Part shown: positions 25,693-34,163 of the stretch, piece after piece
Layout of the letters: every line of letters starts with the position of its first letter
How positions within the stretch are numbered: position 1 is the stretch's first letter
NCBI GenBank assembly: GCA_019930625.1
Contig: CP082844.1
Location: forward strand, 3,906,001-3,970,000
DNA from: Nocardia asteroides
GTDB taxonomy: Bacteria; Actinomycetota; Actinomycetes; Mycobacteriales; Mycobacteriaceae
Reading direction: 5' to 3'
Length of the DNA stretch: 64,000 nt
Made by a program: the position numbers and the translations under genes
The notes under the pieces: model-generated
Database searches by the model: none
Told to the model about the DNA's origin: nothing
The model's input: the letters and a program-made list of their open reading frames with translations, nothing else

Positions 25693-27048
25693 TTGAACGG
25701 ACGCTGGAAAGAGTCGCGCCGTGGCGGTATGCCTCGGTCGCGGACCCGAAGTGGTCTGCTGCGCGTGTCGGCGCTCGGCGCCGCGCTGATCGTGGCGGCG
25801 GGCTGCTCGGACTCGAAGCCGGACGAGGTGCCCGCGCTCGACGGCAACAAATACGTCCAAACCAATCTCGCGGCCAACAACGCGGAGTACAACGCGCAGT
25901 TCGTTTTCCCCGACCTGGTGAACGCCTGGGGGCTCGCCGACCGACCCAAGGGCGCCGGTGGGCACTTCTGGGTGGGCGCGGGCGGCAAGTCGTTCCAATT
26001 CGTCGGTGACGTGACCAAGTCGGCCGACGAGAAGGTGCAGAAGCTCTTCCAGGACCAGTTGAAGATCGTCACCATCCCCGGCGCCGACGCCGACACCTCG
26101 GACAAGAGCGCGGGCAAGACCACCGGCGTGGTGTTCAACCCGGCGCCGATCACCTCCGATCTGTTCGTCGTCCGCGACCAGCCGGTCGAGGCGGAAGGCG
26201 GGCCGCTGAACGGCTCGGCGCGCTTCATCTTCGCTACCGACTCCGGCAAGATCTCCGCCTGGACCGAGCAGGGCTTCGAGGGCCGGATCGTGCGCCACGA
26301 CGGCCCGGCCAACCTGGTCTTCGACGGCGCGCCGCAGGGTATGCAGTTCTTCGGGATCGCGCTGGCGCCGTCCGGGGACACGCTGCTGGCCGCCGACTTC
26401 GGCGCCGACCCGCAAGTCCGGACGTTCGACAGGAACTGGCAGCCGATTCCGACCGTCGGCTTTGCCAACCCCTTCGCCACCGGCGACGCGATCGACCCGG
26501 CCGCGCCGGAGAAGGGTAAGAAGGCCAAACCCGGCGATCCCGCGCCGTTCAACGTCTCCACCATCGGCGACCGGGTGTTCGTCGCCTACGCCACGACGCA
26601 ACCGGACGAACAGGACGCGACGAAGTTCGACGCCGGCGAGGAGGATTCGCTGGAGAAGGACCAAGAGCGGGAAGCGGGCGGCAAACCGGACAAGGGCAAG
26701 CTCGCCGAGTTCGACGCCACCGGCAAATTGGTGCGCATCATCGACGACGGCAAGCGCCTGAACGCACCCTGGGCGGTGACGATCGCACCGGAGGGCTTCG
26801 GTCCGCTCAGCGGGAAACTGCTGGTCGGCAACTTCGGCGGTGCCGGGCACGTGCTGGCCTACGACGACACCACCGGCAAGTTCGCCGACTACCTGCGCGA
26901 TGCCGACGGCAAGCCGGTCGCGATCGAAGGGCTGTGGGCGCTGATGTTCGGTAACGGCGAGAGCCTCGGCGACGCCGACTCGCTGTACTTCACGGCGGGA
27001 CCCGACGACGAGAAGGACGGCCTGTTCGGCAAGCTGCGGTTGAAGTAG
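25693..27048 (+). CDS. TIGR03118-family lipoprotein, beta-propeller-like
   Basis: A 451-residue exported protein. The TTG at 25693 is chosen because AGGAAACAGGAAG precedes it and an upstream start would run through the iron box. After a basic N-terminus, a signal peptide ends in the lipobox LIVAAGC near residue 38. The mature protein has repeating beta-propeller-like blades (VFPDLVNAWGLADRPKG, KTTGVVFNP, LVFDGAPQGMQFFGIAL, LLVGNFGGAGHVLAYD, IEGLWALMFGNG) as in the TIGR03118 family. A charged insert (DEQDATKFDAGEEDSLEKDQ and on) sits near residues 310-345. Function is unknown. The iron-box-like site suggests a link with iron. Confidence 0.85.
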   Translation: MNGRWKESRRGGMPRSRTRSGLLRVSALGAALIVAAGCSDSKPDEVPALDGNKYVQTNLAANNAEYNAQFVFPDLVNAWGLADRPKGAGGHFWVGAGGKSFQFVGDVTKSADEKVQKLFQDQLKIVTIPGADADTSDKSAGKTTGVVFNPAPITSDLFVVRDQPVEAEGGPLNGSARFIFATDSGKISAWTEQGFEGRIVRHDGPANLVFDGAPQGMQFFGIALAPSGDTLLAADFGADPQVRTFDRNWQPIPTVGFANPFATGDAIDPAAPEKGKKAKPGDPAPFNVSTIGDRVFVAYATTQPDEQDATKFDAGEEDSLEKDQEREAGGKPDKGKLAEFDATGKLVRIIDDGKRLNAPWAVTIAPEGFGPLSGKLLVGNFGGAGHVLAYDDTTGKFADYLRDADGKPVAIEGLWALMFGNGESLGDADSLYFTAGPDDEKDGLFGKLRLK

Positions 27049-27060
27049 ATCCGGTTCGTG

Positions 27061-27089
27061 GCAGCCCGCGCCGACTCGGCGCGGGCTGC
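27061..27089. terminator. bidirectional terminator hairpin
   Basis: Perfect 14-bp inverted repeat (GCAGCCCGCGCCGA and TCGGCGCGGGCTGC) separated by a single base, between two convergent genes. It probably ends transcription from both sides. Confidence 0.75.
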
Positions 27090-27097
27090 TCGTGCTT

Positions 27098-27598
27098 CTA
27101 CCGGCCGCCGGTCGGTGCCGAGGCTCGGCGTTCGGTGCGTCGCTCCTGGATAGCCGACTCGACCTCGTCGACCGCCGTTCGTATCGTCGCCCGGTAGCCG
27201 TCCTCGGCGAGGGTGTGCACCCGTGCACGGGCGGCGTCGATCTGGCGCTGCGCGGCGTCGAACGAGCCGAGCCTGCGATAGTTGTCGGCGAGATTCAAAT
27301 GCAGTGACGGGTAGAACGCGGCCACCCGCAGCGATCCGTCATAGGTTTGCGCCCGATCGTCCGAGAGGCTGTCGGCGGCGTCGAGCGCCCGGATGTCCCA
27401 AGTGAGCGCTTCGGCGGCGTCGTCGTACAAGTCGGCCAGATAGTGGGCGAGCGTGCACCGGTGCAACGGGTCGCCCTGCGGACCGAGCGAGGCCCACACG
27501 GCGAGCAGAGCGTCCCGCGCGTCGTCGGGACGCCCCTCGTGCCCGAGCGCGACCGCGCTGGTGATGGTGTTCATGGTGTCGTCCGAGGTGGTGTCCAT
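27098..27598 (-). CDS. TPR-like small protein
   Basis: A 166-residue helical protein with tetratricopeptide-like helix pairs (ALGHEGRPDDARDALLAVW, CTLAHYLADLYDDAAEALTW, LHLNLADNYRRLGSFDAAQR). It has no signal, membrane or catalytic motif. Such actinobacterial proteins are usually annotated as TPR-repeat proteins of unknown role. The good ribosome site AGGAGACC precedes the ATG. It lies 40 bp downstream of the MerR-clamp gene on the same strand and may be co-transcribed with it. Confidence 0.75.
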   Translation of the reverse strand: MDTTSDDTMNTITSAVALGHEGRPDDARDALLAVWASLGPQGDPLHRCTLAHYLADLYDDAAEALTWDIRALDAADSLSDDRAQTYDGSLRVAAFYPSLHLNLADNYRRLGSFDAAQRQIDAARARVHTLAEDGYRATIRTAVDEVESAIQERRTERRASAPTGGR

Positions 27599-27638
27599 CA
27601 GGTCTCCTAGGTGCTGGTAGCGCTGGTGGTAGGGACTG

Positions 27639-28718
27639 CTATTTCGAGGCCGAGTGGTCGATGGGTCGCACGGGCATCGCCAGGGTGGTGAGGTCTCCGT
27701 CGGTCGCGGAGCGCAGGACCACCGGCTGATCGGCGGCGATGATGTCGAGCATCAGATCGGGGCCGAGTGCGGTGCGGACGGCGGGCAGCAGTGTGGCGGG
27801 ATCGAACGACAGTGTGATGACGGAGCCGGTGACCGTCGCGGGCAGGCGGTGCGCCGTGCCGGGTGCGGACGCCGCGATCTCGGTCGGCCGGATCGCGAAT
27901 CGCACCACGGCGTCGGATTTTTCGAGAAGCTCCAGCACCGCCTGCCGGGCGACGATCACTCGGGTTCGGACCGGCCCCAGCCCCGACAGCAAGGCTCGGT
28001 GGTCCGGGAAGGTCGCATCGATGACGGCCGACCGGTATTCGACGCCGTCGCCGCTGAGGAGCAGTCCGTCGTCTGTCGAGGTGACGACGACCTCGTTCCT
28101 GCCGCACAACCACTCGATGAGCGACTCGAGGCCGTTCGGATCGAGCACCACGGACCACTCGCCGCCGTGCTGCCGGTTCGCCACCACGGTCCGGGTGGAC
28201 AGGCGGTAACGGTCGGTGGCCGTGAGCGTCACCGCGTTACCACCCGATTCCAGCAGAATGCCCGCCAGCACGGGTATCTCGCGGGTCCGCGCCGCGGCCC
28301 CGCGGACCTGCTCGAGCGCCTCGGCCAGCACCGCGGCGTCGATCGCCACGTGAGCTACGAGCGACTGTTTGACCACCGCGGCGACGCGTGCGGCCTCGTG
28401 CGCCAGGCGAGTCAGTTCCGCCACGTGACGGTCGAGCAGGCGGGGTACGTCCGCGGGGTCGCCGGAGAGAACTTTCGCGATCGTTTCCAGGGGGAGGTCG
28501 ATCGCGCGCAACTGGCGGATGAGGGCCGCTCGCTCACGCTGCGCCTCGGTGTAATAGCGGTATCCGGTCAGCGGGTCGACCCGAGCCGGAACGAGCAAGC
28601 CGCAGTCGTCATAGAACCGGAGTGCGCTCGCCGTGAGCCCGCTCTCCCGCGCGAGGACGCCGATCGTGATCAACCCTGCCGATTCCGAACTCGCCACCCG
28701 GCAATCATGGAGCCTCAA
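27639..28718 (-). CDS. MerR-family regulator fused to a DnaN (sliding clamp)-like domain
   Basis: A 359-residue fusion. Residues 16-85 are a MerR DNA-binding domain (TIGVLARESGLTASALRFYD, GYRYYTEAQRERAALIRQLR), followed by the usual dimerisation helix to about residue 125. The rest resembles DNA polymerase III beta-clamp domains: VLAGILLESGGNAVTLTATD, RYRLSTRTVV, DATFPDHRALL, and FAIRPTEI-type strands. Proteins with this fusion exist in other actinomycetes, but I know of no described role. A GTG at 28697 is an alternative start. The clamp-like part might bind DNA, a clamp partner or a ligand in place of a drug-binding domain. Confidence 0.8.
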   Translation of the reverse strand: MRLHDCRVASSESAGLITIGVLARESGLTASALRFYDDCGLLVPARVDPLTGYRYYTEAQRERAALIRQLRAIDLPLETIAKVLSGDPADVPRLLDRHVAELTRLAHEAARVAAVVKQSLVAHVAIDAAVLAEALEQVRGAAARTREIPVLAGILLESGGNAVTLTATDRYRLSTRTVVANRQHGGEWSVVLDPNGLESLIEWLCGRNEVVVTSTDDGLLLSGDGVEYRSAVIDATFPDHRALLSGLGPVRTRVIVARQAVLELLEKSDAVVRFAIRPTEIAASAPGTAHRLPATVTGSVITLSFDPATLLPAVRTALGPDLMLDIIAADQPVVLRSATDGDLTTLAMPVRPIDHSASK

Positions 28719-28802
28719 CCAACTCGAAGGTCAAACCCGTGTCGGCCCCCGCCGACTGGGGAGTCCCAGGTACCTAGTGTCCGCACGGTCCGATGCGGCT
28801 GG

Positions 28803-29153
28803 TCAGTCGGCTTGGGAGTCGGTGGGGGTTACGCGCCAGCGGCGTGACCAGTCCCAGACCGAGCCGAGTGCCGCGCCCAGCTCGATGCCCGCCGTGGTCA
28901 GTTCGTAGGACTTGTCGGGACTCTTCGCGATCAGTCCCGCCGACTGCAGAGTTTGCAACCGCACCGACAGCATGCTGGAGGAGCAGTTGCCCATGCGGCG
29001 GCGTAACTCGAGGAAGCCGAGACGCTCGGGTTCCAGTTCCCACAGGATGCGCAGGATCCAGCGTTGGCCGAGGAGATCCATCGTGGCCAGCAGCGGCGTG
29101 TTCGACGGGTCGTCCCGGCCGCGCGGCGGCCTGGCTTCGTTTGCACTTCTCAT
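28803..29153 (-). CDS. HxlR-family transcriptional regulator
   Basis: A 116-residue winged-helix protein: TPLLATMDLLGQRWILRILW, ELRRRMGNCSSSMLSVRLQT, LQSAGLI, YELTTAG and DWSRRW. The layout is that of HxlR, but it lacks the usual N-terminal Cys, so redox sensing is not evident. It is divergent from the SDR gene 71 bp away, the typical arrangement for a regulator and its target. Confidence 0.9.
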   Translation of the reverse strand: MRSANEARPPRGRDDPSNTPLLATMDLLGQRWILRILWELEPERLGFLELRRRMGNCSSSMLSVRLQTLQSAGLIAKSPDKSYELTTAGIELGAALGSVWDWSRRWRVTPTDSQAD

Positions 29154-29171
29154 TTAGAACCAGCATAGTGA

Positions 29172-29184
29172 TTCTGAATTAGAA
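29172..29184. promoter_or_regulatory. candidate operator between HxlR and SDR genes
   Basis: A short dyad TTCTGAATTAGAA lies in the AT-rich centre of the 71-bp divergent region, with a related TTTAGAA just to its left (29153-29159). It is a likely HxlR binding site controlling both genes. Confidence 0.4.
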
Positions 29185-29224
29185 GCACCGGCCGGGGCGC
29201 CGGGCGGACCGAGAGGATGACGGC

Positions 29225-29968
29225 ATGACCGGACGGCGAATCGTCCTGATCACGGGCGCGTCCCGCGGCATCGGCGCGGAGACCGCTCGGGTGCTCGCAG
29301 CGCGCGGCGACCATGTGGTGATCAACTACCGGGAGAAGGCCAAGCGAGCCGAGGCACTGGCGGAATCGATCCGGCAAGCGGGCGGTAGCGCGTCCACTGC
29401 GGGCGCTGATATCGCCGACGCGGATTCGGCCCGCGCGCTGGTCGCCGGGGTGGCGGAGGCGTTCGGCCGGCTGGATGTGCTGGTGCTCAACGCATCCGGC
29501 GGGCTCGAGCGCGATGCGCGGCCCGGTTACGCGATGGCCCTCAACCGTGACGCGCAGGAACGCCTGGTACGGCTTGCCTTGCCGCACATGCCGTCGGGCT
29601 CGCGGATCGTTTTCGTGACCAGTCATCAAGCGCACTTCCACGGCCGCAAGCCGGTGCCCGCCGACTACGAACCCATCGCCGCGAGCAAGCGCGCGGGCGA
29701 GGACGCGCTACGCGCCATGATCCCGGAACTCGGCGCCAGGGGCGTCGCCCTGCACGTCGTCTCCGGCGACATGATCGACGGCACGATCATCGTCCAATTG
29801 CTGGAGCGCCGGAATCCCGACGCTGTCGCCGCACGGCGCGATCAGGGCACCCTGCCCACCGTCACAGAGTTCGCCATCGCCGTCGCCCTGGCCACCACCG
29901 CCCCCGCCGATTCCGGCCACACCACCTACATCGGCGGGCAGGACTACTTCGCCGCGTCGGAGATCTAG
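29225..29968 (+). CDS. short-chain dehydrogenase/reductase
   Basis: A 247-residue NAD(P)H-dependent oxidoreductase. The cofactor-binding motif TGASRGIG is near residue 11, the NAxG-type strand is LNASGG near 90, and the active-site region has VTSHQAHFHG, then Tyr in PADYEPIAASKRAGE (YxxxxxxK spacing rather than YxxxK). That spacing is atypical, so activity should not be assumed. The substrate is unknown. It is divergent from the HxlR gene and probably its target. Confidence 0.85.
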   Translation: MTGRRIVLITGASRGIGAETARVLAARGDHVVINYREKAKRAEALAESIRQAGGSASTAGADIADADSARALVAGVAEAFGRLDVLVLNASGGLERDARPGYAMALNRDAQERLVRLALPHMPSGSRIVFVTSHQAHFHGRKPVPADYEPIAASKRAGEDALRAMIPELGARGVALHVVSGDMIDGTIIVQLLERRNPDAVAARRDQGTLPTVTEFAIAVALATTAPADSGHTTYIGGQDYFAASEI

Positions 29969-30010
29969 CGGCCAGTGCGAGCTCGGGCATCGCGGGTAAT
30001 TCGGTGGTGA

Positions 30011-30425
30011 TCCGGGTCTGAAGAATTGGCCGAGTTGGAAGCCTCGTGGACGGCGGCATCGGCGGGAGATACGTTGCTGCACAACGACCTTCGGCCGGGA
30101 CAACATGGTGCGGCGAACGGATGGTGCGGTGCTGGCGGTGGATTGGGCGTGGGCGTGCCGGGGTGCCGCGTGGATCGACCTCGTCGCGCTCGCTCCGACG
30201 ATCGCGGCCGCTGGTGTCGACCTGGATCCGATCATCGCCACCCATCCGGTCACCCGCGACGTCGATCCCGCGGCGGTCGACGCCTTCGTCTGCGCACTCG
30301 CCGGCTATTGGGCAGCAGCCTGCCGGAAGCCGGAACTGCCGCGTTCGCCGCGTTTGCGCGACCATCAGTCGGTGTTTGCTCGTATCGCTAGACAGTGGCT
30401 GGCGTGTCGGCTCGAGTGGCAATAG
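30011..30425 (+). pseudogene. broken aminoglycoside-phosphotransferase-family gene
   Basis: C-terminal half of a phosphotransferase with no N-lobe. The catalytic HxDxxxxN motif is split: one frame reads LLHNDLRP and the next DNMVRRTDG, which an extra G at 30097-30099 explains. The second frame continues with VLAVDWAWACRGAAWIDLVA (the DxD-type metal motif region) and ends WLACRLEWQ. Loss of the 5' half plus a frameshift in the active site means no working enzyme can be made. Confidence 0.75.
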
Positions 30426-30695
30426 CCGCAGTAAAGACGGCTCTATTGTCGAGAAATGCGAGGTCACTGAATGTTTGCCCTTGCTTGTGGCATCGGCTCG
30501 TGCCCCGCCGATCCGGTCGATGGGCGTGTCGCGCGAGTGGAAGTGGCCGAAACCGACGTGGGGGGCACGGCTCTCGGCCAAGCTGGTCTCATGTGGATGT
30601 TCGGGCAGTGCCGGGACACCGGCGGCGCAAGGCATCGAGGACGTGACCGAGACGCGTCCACCCTGATCGAATTGGGGGTGTGGAAAGTGGGTCAG
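30426..30695. other. stretch without a supported gene
   Basis: About 270 bp between the phosphotransferase pseudogene and the DUF4254 gene. Open frames exist on both strands, but none has a ribosome site or recognisable protein. It should hold the promoter of the downstream gene. Confidence 0.35.
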
Positions 30696-31139
30696 GTGTC
30701 CGAGGCTCGGGTCATTCCCGGCAAAGAACTGCTGCTGGCCGCGTTCCGGGGTCTGCCGCACATGGATCATCCGATGCTGGAGGCGGCCGGAGAATTGGCT
30801 CAGCTGCACCAGACTCGCGAACGGACCCCGGCGAGCCGGTGCGACAAACTCGACCGGCGTCGCGCGCAGCTCCTACGCGGCATCGACCGCTGGGTCACCT
30901 TGGCCGCGCCGATCCCGCCGCCCGCCGCGCCCGAACACTTCGAGACGGTCGGTCGCATGGTGGACCGACTGGCGATGCTGGCTGCCCAGGCATTCGTGGC
31001 GCTGGCGCATGCGCCGGAATCGGTCTTCTACGACGCGTGGATCCAGATCGATGAATTGGCCGACGGCTACCAGGATCTCGTCGACGACCTGCGCACCGGG
31101 GCGAGACGACTACCAGAGGGGCGCTACGACCGCTGGTAG
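30696..31139 (+). CDS. DUF4254 protein, paralogue 2
   Basis: A 147-residue helical protein. The GTG at 30696 (VSEARVIPGKELLLAAFRGL) is chosen by alignment with paralogue 3 and the GGAAAG upstream. The family pattern is present but more diverged: LAQLHQTR, IDRWVT, FETVGRMVDRLAMLAAQAF, IDELADGYQDLVDDL, ending ARRLPEGRY. Function is unknown. It ends one base before the convergent metallopeptidase gene. Confidence 0.8.
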   Translation: MSEARVIPGKELLLAAFRGLPHMDHPMLEAAGELAQLHQTRERTPASRCDKLDRRRAQLLRGIDRWVTLAAPIPPPAAPEHFETVGRMVDRLAMLAAQAFVALAHAPESVFYDAWIQIDELADGYQDLVDDLRTGARRLPEGRYDRW

Positions 31140-31637
31140 CTATCTGCCGCGCCCGAACAGCCGGAACGATCGCTGGCGCTTGCGTGGCAGAGTCGCGTAC
31201 ACCATGGTCATGTCGGCGAAGACTTCCGCTTCCCGCTCACGGTCGACGCCGAATTCGGCACGGCCGAGGACGTGTTCGATCGAGTGCGGCGAAATAGAGG
31301 GCAGGAGGACGGCCAGCGACGGCGGCAGCGGATCGCTGCGCTCGTGGTCTTTGTGATGACCCAGCAGCATGTGGCCGATCTCGTGCAGGATGACATGATC
31401 GGCGTTGCGGCCGGTCGCCGCGGCGTCGTACACGATGATGTCGTCGTGCTTGCGCGCCACCCACAGTCCGCCCCCGCCGCAGCCGGTGTCGGCCAACATC
31501 GCCTTGGGTACGGGGTGCAGACTGATCGAGCGTCCGCGATGGGCGGCCACCGCGGCCAGATAGGCGGTCAGATTCCACGGATTGGGGAGGGGCACGATCC
31601 GGGTGGCATCACCGAAACGGGCTTCCATGCTGGTCAT
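31140..31637 (-). CDS. ImmA/IrrE-type zinc metallopeptidase-like protein
   Basis: A 165-residue protein with an intact zinc motif HEIGH in ILHEIGHMLLGHHKDHERSD near residue 85 and a downstream acidic segment (EREAEVFADMTMVYA) that supplies the usual third ligand. It lacks a signal peptide. ImmA/IrrE peptidases usually cut a partner regulator, often an XRE repressor; none is adjacent, although an XRE-DUF5753 gene lies 1.7 kb away. It is immediately convergent with the DUF4254 gene. Confidence 0.8.
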   Translation of the reverse strand: MTSMEARFGDATRIVPLPNPWNLTAYLAAVAAHRGRSISLHPVPKAMLADTGCGGGGLWVARKHDDIIVYDAAATGRNADHVILHEIGHMLLGHHKDHERSDPLPPSLAVLLPSISPHSIEHVLGRAEFGVDREREAEVFADMTMVYATLPRKRQRSFRLFGRGR

Positions 31638-31690
31638 CGGCGCCCACCTTACCTACCGGGCAGCGACTAGTCACCTGCGGGAATCGGACA

Positions 31691-31718
31691 TACCGGCGGA
31701 GGCGGTCCTGCGCCGGTA
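31691..31718 (-). terminator. terminator hairpin after the permease gene
   Basis: Perfect 8-bp inverted repeat (TACCGGCG and CGCCGGTA) with a 12-nt loop, 11 bases beyond the permease stop codon. Confidence 0.5.
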
Positions 31719-31728
31719 GCGCGACCGG

Positions 31729-33117
31729 TCACTCCGCGGGCGGCTTGCTGTCGAGTGGTTGTGCCCGGATAGCGCGCAGGGCAAGGTAATTCAGGCCCCA
31801 CAGCGCGACCCCGATGGCCAGTAGTACGCCTGCGATGGCGTATTGCGCCGGATTGCGGCCGGTGAACGGCGTGACGAGAAAGCCGCAGGTCAGCGCACCC
31901 AGCACGGGCAACGGCGTCGGTGTCTTGAAGTGATAGTGCGCCACCGGGTCTCGGCGCAGCACCAGCACCGCGATGTTGACCACGGTGAACACCGCGAGCA
32001 GCAGCAGGGCCGTGGTGCCGCCGAGTTCGGGCACTTCACCGACGAACAGGATCAGCCCGAGGGCGAGCAAGGTGGTGAAGATGATGGCGTTGTAGGGCGT
32101 CCGGCGGCGCTCGTGAACGCGGCCGAACGGCCGGGGCAGCACTTGCTGCCGGGCCATGCCGTAGATCAGGCGACTGGCCATCAGCATGTTGATCAGCGCG
32201 GAATTGGCGACGGCGAACATGGTGATGTAGGCGAAGACGTGGGTCGGGAAGTTCGGCGCACCGGCCTCGACCACCTTCAGCAAGGGCGTGTCCCCCTGGC
32301 CGAGCTGGTCGGCGGGAACGAGCGCGATCGCGCTGATGGACACCAGCACGTAGATGAGCCCGGTGATGAGCAGCCCGGCGAGCAGCACCTTCGGGAAGAT
32401 CCGGCTCGGCTCCTTGCATTCCTCGGCCATGTTCACCGAGTCCTCGAATCCCACCATCGCGTAGAACGCGAGCGTGGTGGCCACGATGACGCCGCCGACC
32501 GCGTTGCGTTCGCCGGTCTCGAATTCGACGATGCGCGAGAAGTCGCCGTCGCCGACCCCCAACGCCCAGCAGCCGATCGCGATGACGATCAACAGACCGG
32601 TCAGCTCCACGCAGGTGAGCACCACGTTGAGCTTCACGCCCTCGCTCACGCCGCGCAGGTTGACCGCCGCCACCACCGCCATGAACACCAGCGCGATCAC
32701 CGTCACCGCGACGCCGGTGCCGAGGTCCAGGTCGAACGCTTCGGCGAAGTTGGCCGCGAAGGCGCGCGAGGCCGTGGAAGCGGAGGTGATGCCGGAACTC
32801 ATCACCGCGAACGCGACCATGAAGGTGAGGAAATGGATGCCGAACGCCTTGTGCGTGTAGAGCGCCGCGCCCGCGGCATGCGGGTACTTGGTGACCAGTT
32901 CGAGATAGCTGAAACCGGTGATGAGCGCGACCAGGAACGCCACCAGGAACGGCACCCACACCGCCCCGCCCACCTCGTTGGCCACCTTGCCGGTGAGCGC
33001 GTAGATGCCGGTACCGAGGATGTCGCCGACGATGAACAGCAAGAGCAGGCCCGGCCCCATCACCCGTTTCAGCTCGGGCCCGGATTCGGATATCGGATTC
33101 GCAGTGACTTCGGACAT
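31729..33117 (-). CDS. APC-superfamily amino-acid permease
   Basis: A 462-residue integral membrane transporter with about 12 hydrophobic helices. The start is the ATG at 33117 (MSEVTANPISES), preceded by GAGGGGAGGA. APC signatures include GDILGTGIYALTG in helix 1, YLELVTKYPHAAGAALYTHKAFG, FYAMVGFEDSVNMAEECKEP and MASRLIYGMARQQVLPRPFG. It resembles cationic amino-acid transporter-like permeases (M. tuberculosis Rv1979c type). The substrate is not determined. Confidence 0.9.
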   Translation of the reverse strand: MSEVTANPISESGPELKRVMGPGLLLLFIVGDILGTGIYALTGKVANEVGGAVWVPFLVAFLVALITGFSYLELVTKYPHAAGAALYTHKAFGIHFLTFMVAFAVMSSGITSASTASRAFAANFAEAFDLDLGTGVAVTVIALVFMAVVAAVNLRGVSEGVKLNVVLTCVELTGLLIVIAIGCWALGVGDGDFSRIVEFETGERNAVGGVIVATTLAFYAMVGFEDSVNMAEECKEPSRIFPKVLLAGLLITGLIYVLVSISAIALVPADQLGQGDTPLLKVVEAGAPNFPTHVFAYITMFAVANSALINMLMASRLIYGMARQQVLPRPFGRVHERRRTPYNAIIFTTLLALGLILFVGEVPELGGTTALLLLAVFTVVNIAVLVLRRDPVAHYHFKTPTPLPVLGALTCGFLVTPFTGRNPAQYAIAGVLLAIGVALWGLNYLALRAIRAQPLDSKPPAE

Positions 33118-33293
33118 GCGTCCTCCCCTCGGCAGTAAGGGCGAGGGTACCCATTCGGGGGGCGGAGTAGTCGTCACCCGGGCCGTTTCCCGCTGAGATT
33201 GTGCGTGCCCAGCCGGGGCGGAAGCGTGGCTGTGTGGAGTGGGGGAGGGTCGGCTCCGGCCGTCAACGGCCTCCGCCGCCGGAAGATGCCCGG

Positions 33294-34163
33294 CTAATCC
33301 GCCTGGTCCATCCGGCGCGCGGCCTCCACGATCATGGCCGCGGAGTCGCGTGGACTCAGCGCCATGGCGCGCAGCTGGTCGAAGATCACCCCGAAGCGCC
33401 GGATCTCGGTGTGGCCCTCGATCAGCTCGTCACCGGCCATGCCCTCCACGTAGACCAGTTCGGGATCGGCGGGATCGGGGAAGTCCAGCAAGGTGAACGA
33501 GCCCGCCATGCCGGGGTGGGCGCCCGCGTCGAACGGCAGGATCTGCAAGATGACGTTCTTGCGCTTGATCTCTTGCAGCAGCCGGTCGAGCTGGCCGCGC
33601 ATCACCGCGGGCCCGCCGACGGTCCGACGGATCGCGGCCTCGTCCATGACCACCCACAGTTCGAGCGGCTCCTCTTTGGTGAGGTTGACGGCGCGATCCA
33701 TCCTGGCCTTGGCTCTGCTCTCCATGACCGACGCCTCCAGCTTCGGCATCGAGGTGTCGATCACGGCCGTGGCGTACTCGTAGGTCTGCAAAAGCCCAGG
33801 GACGAAGGATGTTTGGTAGTGCCGGGCCGACAACGCCTCGGACTCGAAGTTGATGTAGGCGGCGTACACCTCCGACACGCTGCCCTCGTAGGCGCGCGAC
33901 ATGCCGGGCTTCAGTGCGTCCGACAGCAGCTCCAGGGCGTCCTCGCGCTGTTCCTCGCCGATGCGGTACAGGTCGAGCATCGCCATGAGGGTGCGACGCT
34001 GGGGGCGGGCCTGCGCGGTCTCGATCCGGTACAGCGTGGTGACGTTGATCCCGGTCTTCGCACTGACCTCTTCCTTGCTGAGCTGGGCGTTCTCGCGCAT
34101 TTCGTGCAACATCGCCGCCAGCCGGCGCAAGCGGACGGTCAGGACGGTGCGCTTGCCTGCCAT
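33294..34163 (-). CDS. XRE-family regulator with DUF5753 domain, no DUF397 partner
   Basis: A 289-residue regulator. Residues 10-70 are an XRE helix-turn-helix (LAAMLHEMRENAQLSKEEVS, NVTTLYRIETAQARP). Residues 100-289 form DUF5753 (SFVPGLLQTYEYATAVI, RAKARMDRAVNL, VMRGQLDRLLQE, FTLLDFPDPADP, VYVEGMAGDELI). Unlike the similar gene at 23040, no DUF397 gene follows. It may act as a solo regulator or have lost its partner. Confidence 0.92.
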   Translation of the reverse strand: MAGKRTVLTVRLRRLAAMLHEMRENAQLSKEEVSAKTGINVTTLYRIETAQARPQRRTLMAMLDLYRIGEEQREDALELLSDALKPGMSRAYEGSVSEVYAAYINFESEALSARHYQTSFVPGLLQTYEYATAVIDTSMPKLEASVMESRAKARMDRAVNLTKEEPLELWVVMDEAAIRRTVGGPAVMRGQLDRLLQEIKRKNVILQILPFDAGAHPGMAGSFTLLDFPDPADPELVYVEGMAGDELIEGHTEIRRFGVIFDQLRAMALSPRDSAAMIVEAARRMDQAD

